From: Epiperipatus broadwayi
Taxonomy: Eukaryota; Onychophora; Udeonychophora; Euonychophora; Peripatidae
Length of the DNA: 64,000 bases
Direction of reading: 5' to 3'
Assembly: GCA_028023455.1 (NCBI GenBank)
Contig: JAQFVV010000287.1
Location: forward strand, 1,118,001-1,182,000
This document shows positions 1-13,139 of this stretch, one piece after another (positions within the stretch are counted from its first letter, which is position 1; each line of letters begins with the position of its first letter). The notes beneath the pieces are model-generated. The model made no database searches and was not told the DNA's origin. It was given only the letters and a program-made list of their open reading frames with translations. Made by a program: the position numbers and the translations under genes.

Positions 1-1601
1 TTGCTAAATATATTATTGTCATGTTTTTATTTATTATTAGCTTGCAAAACTTATTTTCTCATACATGAAATATACTTTTGTTTAGTATATAAAACAAGAT
101 CCATTCATTCTGTATTGATTTAGTTATTAAATACACTTCTCTAAATAAATTTATTTTCAAGCACTTTAGTCACTGATGTGTGTCTCTATCTGACAGGCGG
201 ACCTCATGTTCAATCACTACTAAGTTGCAAATATAGTACATACTCATAAGTACAAATGAAATTAAATAAATGCTACTATCATTGCACATAGTATCAATAA
301 TTTTATACTTTTCTTTTAAATGTTCTTTTAAAATAACTTCTTGACTCAAAAAATAGATCAAACAAAATGAAGAAAAAGTGTGAAAAAAATTACATAATTT
401 TATTTTATTCAATCCCAATTTTCTGTGGAATTTATTTTAAAACTTGTACCCTCCTCCCTTTATTTATCTAAATATAGTTTTTTCATTCATATAAAATTAA
501 TTTGCAAGTTAAAATATATACATGTAAGTGGGAATGAAGGCATGCAAAAATCACAGACCAATACAATTGTAATAAGAAAATCATATGTACAAATTTTTAT
601 TGTTCTTAGACATTAATATAAACAATTTGAGCTCCTACACACGCTATTATTCTCAGGCCATGTGCAAAACTAACTTTGCACAATTTATGATCAAATATAT
701 ATATATACAGAACATTAGACTTAATTCATCATTAACAAGGAACTGATTCGGAGTTAACAGCTTGCAAGAAAAAAAATTATGACATAATAAATCTGGAAGA
801 ACAGTTCTTAATCCAAAAATTACTGCTCACAAAAATTTGACTGGTTATCTTATTATTATTATCTTTTGATTGAAAAAAACAACAACAACAACAACAGAAT
901 GATAAACAATAATGGAAAATTATGATTAAAAACAATAATTTAAATAGTGATACATAAAAACAATAAATGAGTTTGAGGCAATACATTACATTCAAAGAAT
1001 GAGAGGTGGAAATGAGTAAAGAACTTACAGCAACAACAACAAAAATAGCAAAAAAGTTATAAGCATTGTGGATCAAATAAATACAATCTTTTATGGATAA
1101 AAAAAGTTAAGAGAGCTTCTATTTAAAACATTTTGCTCAGCGCAATACTTATAAATTAGCAGACCTTCACTTAAGTACAATCTTATTACCCAATCACTAC
1201 TATTCTAAAAAATACTTTTGAATAATACCAAAACTACTTTTTTAAATACACTAAGACAAAAATATTAAAATTCGGTTACATTATCGGCATTTATGACTAA
1301 TTTATTTTTATTAATACAATATTGTTACCCATTAAAAAAAAAAGAAAGAGCTGACTAAACACATATTTTGTAATAACTGATGCTTTAGTATATATATATA
1401 ACTAATGAAAGTGTAGCTTTAAAACAAAATAAAAACACTTGTGGAAAAACTTCAATTTAAAGTATTTACTTCATAAAAAAAAAGGCAACTTTTTAAAATA
1501 TTTTATCATAAATACTGGAATCACTTGAAATATAATTATGGTAAAATAATATGTAAAATCTGTTCTTATCTGAAATTTAGAACCAAAAAATTTATAGTGA
1601 T

Positions 1602-1700
1602 GTCAAGCGTTGGTGATTGAGTGGTCAGCCCAGCTGCCTTACAAGCAGTTGTCCTGGGTTTGCGGGTTCGCTTCCGATGCTTTGACACATGGAAAAAAAT
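1602..1700 (+). mobile_element. tRNA-derived SINE with target-site duplication
   Basis: The roughly 85-bp head resembles a tRNA gene. It has a polymerase III A-box-like TGGTGATTGAGTGG near 1610 and a B-box-like GGGTTCGCTTCC near 1664, then GATGCTTTGACACATGG and an A-rich tail. Similar bases (ttatagtgat) occur just before and just after it, near 1591-1601 and 1704-1713, as expected for an LINE-driven target-site duplication. Sister copies are at 40311-40406 and 59578-59690. Confidence 0.7.
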
Positions 1701-2212
1701 AAATTATAGTGATATAATAAATGACATTATTTAAATAAATATCTATTTTGCTCTCCTCTCCAACCCACTATATTCATTTACAGCTAACAAACTTTCAATA
1801 TTATTCTTAAATTTAGCAAAATCCCATTGTTCATACTCTTCACAACCAGATATTCTATTATAAATATTTATGAGCAATATTAGTTTACAAGTATTCTGAA
1901 AATATTATTGAAAGACATTCCTGAATAAAATTCTAATGTTTAATTATATGAATTAAACGGTTTTTTTTTTTTTTTGCCTGTTTGTGAAAACCTAACACAA
2001 ATACTCCTGTATATACATTTATTTTTAAATACATAAAAAATAAAACTTAAGATACGACAAAATCCAAATAATTGTACTCCCCCCCTCCCATACCATTTTC
2101 CTGAAAGTTAGGGTTGAAAACTATAACATTTAACATTTGTTTAATTTTAACTTTTATTAATTATTTAATTACTAATTTATTAATAGAGTATTTAGAATGT
2201 ATAATTTTTTAA

Positions 2213-2956
2213 AATGAAGAATAACTGTTATTTTAACAAATATTTAGTTTATAACTTTTTTTTGAATCCAATCAAATTACATACTCTCCTTTTTAAAAAC
2301 TTTATTTCTTCTTATCAACCATATATACATATCCACTTCTTTAAACACCCAATGTTCCGTCTACTTTTTTCTGTAGTCATTTTCAAAGATCTATAAAATT
2401 ACATATTTATATGATTATCATTACAAACAAAATTAATATATAAAAATGTATATACCCTTATAAAAAACAATAACATTTCCCTTTCTTCTATCCATCCATA
2501 TTTTTTACATATATATTATATTATACAAAAAGAAAATTATTGGTATTTTGTATATATATTAAGAAATGTGTATGTAAAAAAAAAAAGGGAAAAAGTTTGG
2601 AGAAAAAAAGAAATAAGTAAATGTGGATTATGTAATGTAATAAAGATATATGGATAACGAAAGGGAAATGTTATTGTTTTTCATGATAAGAGTATATACA
2701 TTTTTATATATTTTATTTGTAATAATAGTGATATAAATATGTAATTTTATAGATCCTTGAAAATGATTACAGAAAAAAGTGGTTAAAACATTGGGTGTTT
2801 AAAGATGTGAATATGTATATATGGTTGATGATTACTAATCAAGTTTTTAAAAAGAAAAGGAGAGTATATAATTCGATTGGATTCAATGAAAAAAAAGTTA
2901 TAGTTTATAAAACATATATTTTAAAAAAAAAACAAACAACAGTTTTTCTTATTGCA
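2213..2956. repeat. Large inverted repeat, arms about 290-310 bp
   Basis: The left arm (about 2213-2500) and right arm (about 2650-2956) are imperfect reverse complements, separated by about 150 bp of AT-rich DNA. For example ACACCCAATGTT near 2346 on the left is mirrored by AACATTGGGTGT near 2788 on the right, and TTATAAACTATAAC on the right mirrors GTTTATAAC on the left. No transposase or hammerhead core is visible. It is probably an old fold-back or MITE-type insertion. Confidence 0.65.
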
Positions 2957-5900
2957 GTTGTTAAAAAAGTTTGTTAACAGCAGCAGTAATAACTTGAATA
3001 TATATTTAGTTTATTTATAATTGAGTATGGCACTTTTATGAGTTATGTTGATGGCAAAATTACAATCCTTCCAATGAGCAAACCACACTCATACCCTTTT
3101 AAATAACCTATATTTATGTACATCTGTATATGCACATTAAGAAATTGAACTTTTAAAAGTGGAAAAGTGAATAAATTAACAGATAAGATATCTAAAAAGC
3201 AGATTAAATAAATTGGAAATAATTTCATCTTAATATTATATACTTGAAGTTAAGAATTTAGTAATTATTTTTAATATACAGAGAGATAGGAACATCCACA
3301 TAATATAAATAAATGGCTTAATAAACTTATAATATAAGAACAGATAAAAGAACAAATTTATATAACACACATAAAAGGAAAGGAAGTTAATTTTAGGAAA
3401 ATGAAACGAAAGTTAATTTTTCTATTTGAAAAACTTTTTTGAATAATTAAAAATAAAATCACACATTGTAATAATGTTAAATAAAAGAAGTAAGAATTGT
3501 AAAAAAAAAAAAATACAACTAGAAGACTATTAATTCTTAGTCTAAATCGCAAAAAGGTGGGGGGAAAAAATTGATAATAGACTTTGCTTGACAAGGAATT
3601 TTTTAAAAAACTGCTTCCACTTTTATCTCAGGATTAAAAAAAAACCATTGATAATAGCAGAAATAATCAACACAAAATTAAAATTTAAGTTCATTATTTA
3701 AGTTTTGTTGAAGTGTGCAAACTAATGTTTAAAATAAATATTATCAAATTCTCTTACCATTTTTATTTTACATATTTAATACAAGATGTAAATATTTGCT
3801 TCAATATATAACTATATGCTAAAATTTGACATTAAATATATATATATAATTTTGAAAAACCAGAGAGATCTAGACATTCATTATTAATCTGCTGGTTATA
3901 GCTTTCCAGAAAGATTGCCATACATATAGAGTCACATTATGAGGTATAATAGTTATTCCTTCATGTCAAAATATCCGATGCAATAAATGAATACAAACGA
4001 TTAAAACAAAGGTTATTACTAAGATACAATCACTTATAAATCATAAATTTTAATAGTCAACTAAACATATGATTGATGGATGACCAAAAAAAAAAAAAGA
4101 GTACTGCACATAGTTCCATAAACTTTGGAAGAAATAAAATCTAATATGATTAAATATTAATCAGCAATTTGACAGGACTACATTCAACAGAATATTTATG
4201 AAATGCCCACAATAATAAAATGCTAATATAATATTCTACTAAAGTAGTGACTTTTCTTATGCAACTGTAAATTCAACTTTTGTAGGCTTAGATGCTGTGT
4301 TAAGAAAAGTTTATGATAGGCCACACATTTGAGCCCACAGTTACCAATATCATGTGCATCGATTCAGCGAAACGATGTTAAACACAAGATTAAAGAAGCA
4401 TGTTATATAGCCAATAATCCCAACTCCATAAGGAGAAGGAATCTTGCTCACCCCTATCAAAAAAATAGGCCATATAATTTGAATAAACCTATTGCATATA
4501 CATACACACACCCTCCCATTTAACTTTCACTGCCATGAATATGAATAGGCCATAAGTAGGCCTTGAAAGCATGAAGTTGGATTCAAACCCATTTATCACA
4601 AATTTTTCTTGATACAGTGTCTAATCACTCAAAAGTTTAATAAACTATTTGCATGTTATTGGCATTACCAGCATTAATTCATTTTATTTTCAGTAATCAA
4701 GACACATCTATTGTAAGTTTGAATAATCAACACTCACTGAATGCTCAAATTAATCGGCTTGTAGATCTGACACTGGGTCAGCAACTAAATAGAGCATTAG
4801 TTATGAATATAATTGATTTCCCTTTATTATTTATAATAATCTAAATGTTTACACTATTTATAAACTCCGTTTAAAAGTGAATAAATATTTGCCATATGCT
4901 TTCTGATAATGCACTGCCTTTTATGTATATAAATTTCTTTATAATCTAGCTTTATCTGTTGTAAGCTTGGATTACCATTATTTATTAGATAGAAATATAA
5001 TTTAGTCCCCACCTCCTTGGAATAGACAATTAAATTACACTCATCTGGTTACCATTGAAAACATAAGAGGTGTAGGTATATACATTTATTTAGCATATAA
5101 AACTTTTGTAATTGTAAAAGTATAATTTAATTTTTGTTTTTTAAAAAAAAAAAATTTAAAATATAATAATTAGCATTTACTTTTGAAAATTAGCATTATA
5201 ATTATGTAAAAATGGGCATGATGGTAGAACTATAAAAACAACATGGAAACACAAAAAAGAAAAATTTTAAAAAACTAGTATACACATATTTGGTGTGAAA
5301 ATATAACTCATTTCAATTTTTTTTTTTCTTGCAACAGAGAAATAGAAAAGAAATGAATAGAATAGAATAGGAAGGATAAAGAAAAATTCAATGTCTGTCA
5401 ACACAAAGCAACATTTTATCACATTAAATTCAGACTGTAAAGTTAACTTCCATTAACATACAATTTTAAAAATAAATTATTCAAAAATAGAAGAACAATC
5501 AGTATGATAGTAGAAATATATTATTCACATTATTTAAAAAAAAAGTAATTTTTATAAGGACATTTTGCATATTATTGATAATATCATTTTTTTTCTATTC
5601 TTCTTCCCTCAGAGAAGTATTAGAAACTTGTTTTATTTTTATGGTACTGCATATGTATAAATAAATCAAAATAATAACCATCTTTAATAATAATTGCCCA
5701 ATTTAAGTTTCTGACTAAATAATGATTATAAAATACAATATTTAATTCTTTCAAAATTCGACACTAAGCAACAAGCAACTTTCGATACTGAGCATTTTTG
5801 TCAAAGCTTTGACAAAGACGCACAAAATCAAAAGGTCATTTAGACTAGAATTTTAGAAAAAATAAATTCTGTATTTCATAACCATCATTTATTCTGAAAA

Positions 5901-7362
5901 TTCGAATGAATAATTATTATATTATATATAAATAAAAGTAATACTTTAATTTACATCTATATTAAAACTTTTCATTATTATAGCAGAAATTTGTGAATTG
6001 ACAATTCATAAATAAATGAATATTTTTGGAAGACTGGAAGAAAAAAAGTATTAAATTTTACTATGGATAATATTAAAAATGAATTATGAAATTGAATTGT
6101 AGCAGCAAACCAAATATATATTAATATATAACTGCCAGAATAATTATTTCTATTCTAAAATTAGAATATATACGAATGGACATATAACTTGACATAAGAT
6201 AACCAATTCATGTTAACTCCGAATCTTTTCATTGCAAATATATTTATATATATAAAAAAAAATCAATAATAATAATAATTGGAAAGACCCCCAGAGATAT
6301 TTTTTTACTTGACAAAAAAAAAAAAAAAAACTAAAAAGTTAACATTGAAATAAAAAACAAAACAAAGACAATAAGCACTCATATTGTGCCCTTACTTTCC
6401 CTTATAATACAATTCCAATGTTTTGATGACCATTGTAGCAAAAATAGTTATTTTTATGATACAAATAAAAGATATGAATAATTTTAATTATCATTATTTA
6501 TAGTAATCGCTCCCTTTCATAAGAGATCATGCATATGAAGACGCATGTTGCATTCTCAATGTAATTTAAATTTCTTTGTACTGATGCTCACCTCTTTAAA
6601 TATTTAGAGTCAGACCAATAAATTCCGACTTTAAAATCTTACACAATAATTTTTTGCAAAAAAAAAAAAAAAAAAGATAGCATAAAATAATTTTCCTCTT
6701 TAGAGGAAAAAAAATTAAAAGAAATAAACAAAATGTGTGAATTAACAAAATATATTATACATGCAGGTTTTGTTAGAATGAATAAATAAAAATTATTTAC
6801 TCTTTTTCTATCATTATTAAAAAGGTAATAGATAATTCACAATAAAGTTTACATTTTTAGTAAGAACATCTGACATGAATAAAAAAGTAATTTTAAAAAC
6901 GAGTGATGTCAATAATTCAATATGAAAATTTATGTCTCAGAAATATCATATTAATTAAATTATGAAAGATGAGAAATACAATAAAATTAAAATAACAAAA
7001 TTCATATTAAAAAGAATGAAAGAAATTACACGTATTTAATGTACAATATAATCAGTAATTACTTTCGTAACAAACAAACAATCAAAAAAAAAAAGCACTA
7101 TATATAATTTGGGATAAAAAAATCTGTACACTATTATAAAAGCAATAAAATAAAATCAGATGTACTTGAAAAAACAATTAAAATACAATGATAAACTTTA
7201 AAATATATTAAAAAAATATTTAAGACATATTCTCAAAATATCAAAAAAAAAAAATATTTCAAGATATAAATAATATAAATTAAATCATGGATTTCTACAT
7301 GAATTAATTTTCTTTATTTATAAATAATTCATTTTTGTTAAAACTACTAAAGAATATCTGCC

Positions 7363-7442
<80 letters not shown>
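7363..7442 (+). repeat. (AAT)n microsatellite
   Basis: About 27 nearly perfect AAT units. The tyrosine run read on the opposite strand is an artefact of this repeat. Confidence 0.95.
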
Positions 7443-7449
<7 letters not shown>

Positions 7450-10023
7450 CAACAATTTTTTTATAATTTCGTGACACATAAATATATAAATGATTTCAAA
7501 AATGAGATGAAATTGATCTTTTATTATGGAAGATAAAACAATTTTCAAAAGTTAAAACTTGCATTTGTAATTCAGTATATACCTGATCATTATTGATGGT
7601 TCAAAGTCAAAACTTTTGATTATAAAAAAATATCGATACGATACAATTATTAAATATCGATACGATACTGCTATCTTATAATTAGAATACAAAAAGTTGA
7701 TATAATGTAAGAATTTTTCTTAAAATTTTATTTAGAAATCTATAAAATCTAATTTCTTATTGCAAAGCAACATTTCCAACTTTTATAAAAATACTTTAAA
7801 AAACAAAAATAACTAAGAAAAAAAAATTCTAAATGGTAGTTTTTTATTTTATAAAACATTCAAAATATTGAGGAGCGCGTAACATACAAAATATAAAGAT
7901 TGCAAGTTATATACAGATTTGAAAATGCAACAAGCTTATTTAAGAAGAAAAAAAAAAATGTTGTTTTCTTATTATAAAATATATTTCGATGAGCATCAAT
8001 AACTTAGAAAAGTCATTACTGAACAGGCCTGTTGCTATGACTCATTTATTACTTGCTTGCCAACAAATATACACACATTAATATAAATTGATCTTTGATC
8101 AATTTATTTTTGGAATCAAAGTAATAATCAGCAGACCTGCTGCAGAAATTTAAAAAAAAAATATTGAATTTCCCAAAAAAAAAATTTTTTTTTTTCAAAC
8201 TAATTAACAAACATTTGGATTTTGTGTTGGTGTGATAAGATCCAACCAAAATTAAGGTAACTAACATACAAAATTTGTTCAAATAAAGAAAAGTGGCAGT
8301 ATTTGTCTAAACAAACACAACACTTCTATGTCAGAGAAACATATATATATATATGTACACATATTTATACATTCCAAATAACATCTCCGTATCAACAGAA
8401 ACATATTCATAAATATGCACGTACACAATATACACACCCACTACAGATTTTTAGATATATACTCACATACACTGCAAATATCTAAACAAATATATAAAAT
8501 AATCTAGATGAAGCAAAAAAAAAAAAAAGCTTTTGAAAGACCTTTAAAAACTTTTTTTTAGCATATAAATAAAAAAAATACATTAACACTATTGAAATTT
8601 TTAGATATAAAAGTGAAGATTATGAAATTCTTCATAGATGATTATTTTCAAAGACCACAATTTTTTTTGGCTTAGATTTAAAATAAGATAATTTGTATAA
8701 AAGCATACATGTATATTTATATATACAGCTAAGTTTCACTGAATATATCTTCATTTAACAATATTTAATTTCTTCATAAAACAGAAATAAAAGTAAAATG
8801 CAAGAATGATTTTAAAATGTTAGCCTTTTTTTTAGTATTATCATATTGAATATTATAGTTACTGCATTGCATTTTATAGTTACAGTAATCAGCATTTTCT
8901 TCTAAATTTAAAAAGCAAATGTATCTATGGCTTAAGGTTTAATATAAAATTAAAAGTTATCATAAGCGAATAAAATATATACATTGCTTGCCACTTGAAA
9001 ATATAATGTATCTGAAACAATTATTAGGATTTCCTACAAAAAAATAGTTAGTGATCAACTAAAAGTAAATCTTCAGTTAAAAGTGTAAAAATTGAAGTAT
9101 AAAAATCATAATTCAAATATAAATGTAATGAAAATTTATTTAAGTTAAATAAAAATCTAAATACAGTGGAACTACAAACTATACTATATTTTGTTTGAAA
9201 CCCTCCTTGCTTACAAACATTTATAGCAGATAATAGCTTCACATTTTATATTACTTAGAACAGAATATATATTGTTTATTGAACTATAAGCGTACAATAC
9301 TTTTCAAAATGCACATATATATAACACACACTTTTTATTTGCATAGTGTGCAAATATAAATTAAAATTATAGTATAAGCAAAAATTTTAAAAAATTAAAA
9401 TTATTAATAAAAAATTGAGGATACAATTATATAATTTTTTAATGCAATGTATTTTCATTTTTAAAATAAAGTAAACAGCAAAATGTCTAACTTTCATTGC
9501 AAGTAAATATGCACTGGATGATATTCTTGTTTTTTCAATAACTTTTTTTTTATATCTATTCTATCTTATATATTAAAATCCCTATTTTCTCTGTTGTCTG
9601 ATTGGTGAATGTATCAATGTTTCTCCGTAAGACTCCTCATGTGTCAAATTCACAACCATTTTGCCATTAAAACAGGCAAAACTCTCCATATGATAAACCG
9701 TAAGAGTTGTTGTAACTATCACATATCAAATATAATAGGTATATATTTAATATTTTAAACTTTAACTTAGCTTTATTAATACCTTGCTGGATACATTTCT
9801 GAAGTGTATCAAATAGGCTGGGTTGTTCCAAAAAATTTTTTTTTCAATTGTGAATTCTCACACTTATTTATAAAATATTAAATTCTTTTAATTTACACTA
9901 AATCTTAAATTAAAATTTAAATCTTCTCATTTATAAATTTAATTTATAAAAAAAATAAAGGGGTCTGGGAATGAAAAATATAATAAAAAAAAATTTATCC
10001 GTTGATCTTTTTCTCCTTTTTCT

Positions 10024-10163
10024 TGGGGGGGGGGGGGGGGAAAAAAAAAGGGGGGGGGGGGGGGGGGGGGAAAGAAAGGAAAAAAAATGGGTGTGGGGGG
10101 GGGGGTGGGTTTTTTATTGTTGGGTTGTTTTTTTTTGTTTGTGGGGGGGGGGGGGGGGGGGGT
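10024..10163. repeat. Long G-homopolymer tract alternating with A and T runs
   Basis: Within about 140 bp there are several G-runs of roughly 10-22 bases interrupted by A and T homopolymers. It contrasts sharply with the AT-rich surroundings. The open frames here are glycine or proline runs and not genes. It could be a G-quadruplex-forming tract, or an assembly or base-calling artefact. Confidence 0.8.
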
Positions 10164-12599
10164 TGTTTTAAAGCAACCAATTAAAAAAAAAAAAACCTTT
10201 CCAAGGCTAGGTGCATCTGGTGTATATATATATAATATCACGAGTGACTATTTTATGTAGCAGAAATAGAAGCAAATGATGCAATTCATTAAAAAACCCA
10301 GATATAAATCTGTTAATACGGGACTACAATTTCTCCTGTCTGTATACCCTCATAAAAAAGAACAAACTGTAGTTAAAAATCTCATAAAAACAGAGCATCT
10401 GTAGTAAAAAATACAATATTCTGTACAAGTATTAATAATTATTTATCTACTCTCTATATAGAAAATCATAAGCTGATTAAGTGTCAGAAGTAACAATTTT
10501 ATGTAACACATTAAATCGAGATTACTTTAAATTATTTTGTAGCAATTTTAGTTGTTAAAATATATAAATGTAATTTACAGATTTTTTTTTCCTAAAAAAA
10601 TATAAATTTTATATTTAAATTGTTATTGTGTTAGATAAACCTTCTATAATCTTTATTACTAAGATTGTAAGTTGGGAAAAGCTTAAGAAATGAAATTATT
10701 TTATGTATCGCATTAAATCAGAGTCATTTTAAGTTGTTAAAATTTGTTTTTAAAATTTAAATTGTTATTGTATCAGATAAATTGTCTCTTACACTTTATT
10801 TAAAGATATTTCAATCTTTCAACATTTTTTGACTTTTGGAAAAAATAATGATCTAAGTGATGTTAAAATACATAAATGTAACTTATACATTTTTTATAAT
10901 TCTATATTAAAATGAATATTATAATTGATCTGATAGAATTATATTAGCCTGTCATAATGATGATGTATATGTATTAAATAATAAAATATTAAATTTAACT
11001 GGCATCGAAGATTCTGGGGGCAGAGTTTCCTAATAAAATGAAATTATGAGCTCTCTAATTAATTTGATATTAAATCATTACCAACTTTAAATGTTCTAAA
11101 ATCTTGTAAAACCTTTAGCAATATGCTTAGAAAATATTTTATTACATGAAATATTACAACTCAAATTAAAGAAAAGATAATAAAGGAAGAATAAAAGGAG
11201 CTTTCAATGTAAACCCAAGAAATTTTATTAACGAATATGTTGGTATAATTTAAAATTTAGTTGCAAATTTAATTTTTTTTTAAAAACATGATCACATATG
11301 GTGCTCATAAACGAAAAATGGCTGCTCGAGATTGTAAAATGTATTAAATGTGTGAATATTAATGTTTTTTTTTTTTGTTTGTTTACATTTTTTTGGATAG
11401 CATATAACTAAAGTTGTGTACTTTAAATATAACATAATTTGCGTTTTCACTGTATTGACAATGAATACATTCCAAAACAAATTTTAAATCTCATTATAAA
11501 AAACAAAACTCAAAAATAAAAATTCCTTGTTTTAAAGTATTAAAAAAATTATGTAGTTTATTTGGCTATTTATGCAATAATAATAATAAAAAAAAGCAGT
11601 TTTCAATTTGTAAAAGTGAAAATCCCAAATTATCTTACATCTAAATGATATCCCATTATGTTTAAAAAAAAGTGTACTTTTCAAAGACAAAAATTTTAAA
11701 AGCTAAACTGTAGCAAAAAAAAAAAGATAAATATTTCTTCAGACTTGAATTTGAAGGAAAAAAACTACATGTTTAAGTTGGAGCTTTTTTAAAAACTTCA
11801 CAACTTATTTTAATTATTATTATTTTCATACTAAATTTCTACTTTTATGCTTATTTAAGCCACATTTTTATGTTTTTAAATGAATATATTACAACAATAA
11901 TAATTATCCATTGCTAAGCACCACAATTAAAATGTTCTAGCATAATTCTTAAGCCTTTGCTGATCATGAATCAATTTATCATGCTATTTTTCTGAATCTA
12001 ATTTCCTGCATATAAACAAATCATTAAAACTTCTTGTTAATTGAAGAAACCTAATGGGTAACAAAACCATTTAATGTTCAAAATCATATTGATTTGGAGG
12101 TAGAAAATAAATATTCTAAATAATATTTTTTTGTTTTTTATACGGAAAAAAATTTCAATTAGAATTTTTTTTAATGCTTCAACTTGATTATTTACTTAAT
12201 GAATCAAATAAATTTATATACAGTTAAGATGTGTATATTCTTCGTGCGTGTGTGTGTATATAGAAACATACAAATATTTTATACTATACACAATCATGAC
12301 TACAGTTGTTTTTAACATCCTTAATATTATGGTCCCTTTAAGTTTTACAAGTTACCAATAGGTATTTGTTATAAACCCAATTTTATAGCTTTAATAGAAA
12401 TGAATAAGAACAAATTTCTGTGTTTAATGATCAAAAAGCTGTTAAATATTTTCGTACTATTCTCTATTAATAAAATAATGAAGTAAAAAGTGCTATATAA
12501 AATTGAATTTATAAAATTAAAAATCCTGAGGATAATTAAAATAAAACACACTGAAAATATAAAACTTAATTTTTCATCACATTTCTCACCATAGCATTC

Positions 12600-12760
12600 T
12601 TTATATATACACACACACATATATATATAGGTGAATAACATGTATGAATACTTAAATACATGACCATTCACACACACATGCAGATGTGACTATACATATA
12701 TATTGTACACATATATACACACATATATACATTATATATATATGTATATTTACAAACACA
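12600..12760. repeat. TA/CA-rich microsatellite
   Basis: Interleaved TATATA and CACACA runs lie within the presumptive 3' UTR or just beyond. There is no coding signal. Confidence 0.75.
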
Positions 12761-12989
12761 CTACTCAATTTAAAAACTACTTGCAGCCACCAATTCTTTT
12801 TTGTCTCTATCTTCTTTTAAACAAGGCACTGGAAAAGTTAGCAAATTTAAAGCCCAGTATTACTATCACATGGTTACAAACCAATATAAACTGGGTACTC
12901 TTTTTTCAAGGGATTGTCATTTGAAATGGAAGTAATAAAATTACTTCTCAAGCAACAAGCCTGTTTGAGACTACAACATTAATTTCCAA

Positions 12990-13139
12990 CTATGTCCCTT
13001 GAAGGGAAGCTGTATTTGAATTATTGGAATTCCTTAAAACTGTATAGATATTTTCTACTTTACTTAAACTTTCAAAAAATGGAATTAAATCCATTAATTC
13101 TGAATCACCCATGTCATCAAACCACGATGCTACAGGGAC
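12990..13139 (-). CDS. CTDSPL-like: CTDSP-like terminal coding exon F with stop codon
   Basis: The acceptor is a T-run ending CCTAG above 13139. The exon has 49 codons and a TAG stop at 12990-12992. It begins [20 protein letters not shown], continues with [18 protein letters not shown], and ends in a short Asn/Ser-rich tail ([11 protein letters not shown]). The first part is the conserved C-terminal end of the SCP catalytic domain; the polar tail is lineage-variable. No canonical polyadenylation signal was found close downstream, so the end of the 3' UTR is not set. Confidence 0.93.
   Translation of the reverse strand, partial: VPVASWFDDMGDSELMDLIPFFESLSKVENIYTVLRNSNNSNTASLQGT

Larger units (their letters stand above)
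1..12989. other. 3' UTR and downstream DNA of the CTDSP-like gene, no other gene seen
   Basis: About 13 kb of very AT-rich DNA lies past the stop codon. The short open frames here are low-complexity and have no recognisable domain. What can be supported is a SINE at 1602-1700, a large inverted repeat at 2213-2956, an AAT microsatellite near 7363-7442, a G-run tract at 10024-10163, and TA/CA microsatellites around 8340-8480 and 12600-12760. A 22-24 bp match to the end of the hammerhead fold-back family sits at 9668-9690. The proximal part below 12990 must contain the 3' UTR. Confidence 0.6.

Noticed and set aside
7318-7548. Minus-strand open frame with a long tyrosine run
   Set aside because: It is the translation of the AAT microsatellite and has no other protein-like content.
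9590-9720. Match of about 22 bp to the end of the hammerhead fold-back family
   Set aside because: It is too short to annotate as an element; no arm, tail or ribozyme core follows. It is mentioned only under the downstream region.
9939-10241. Overlapping open frames rich in Pro or Gly on both strands
   Set aside because: They are produced by the G-run tract and appear in several frames at once, so they are not genes.
12703-12924. Open frame rich in Tyr, Ile and His
   Set aside because: It is driven by the TA/CA microsatellite and shows no domain.
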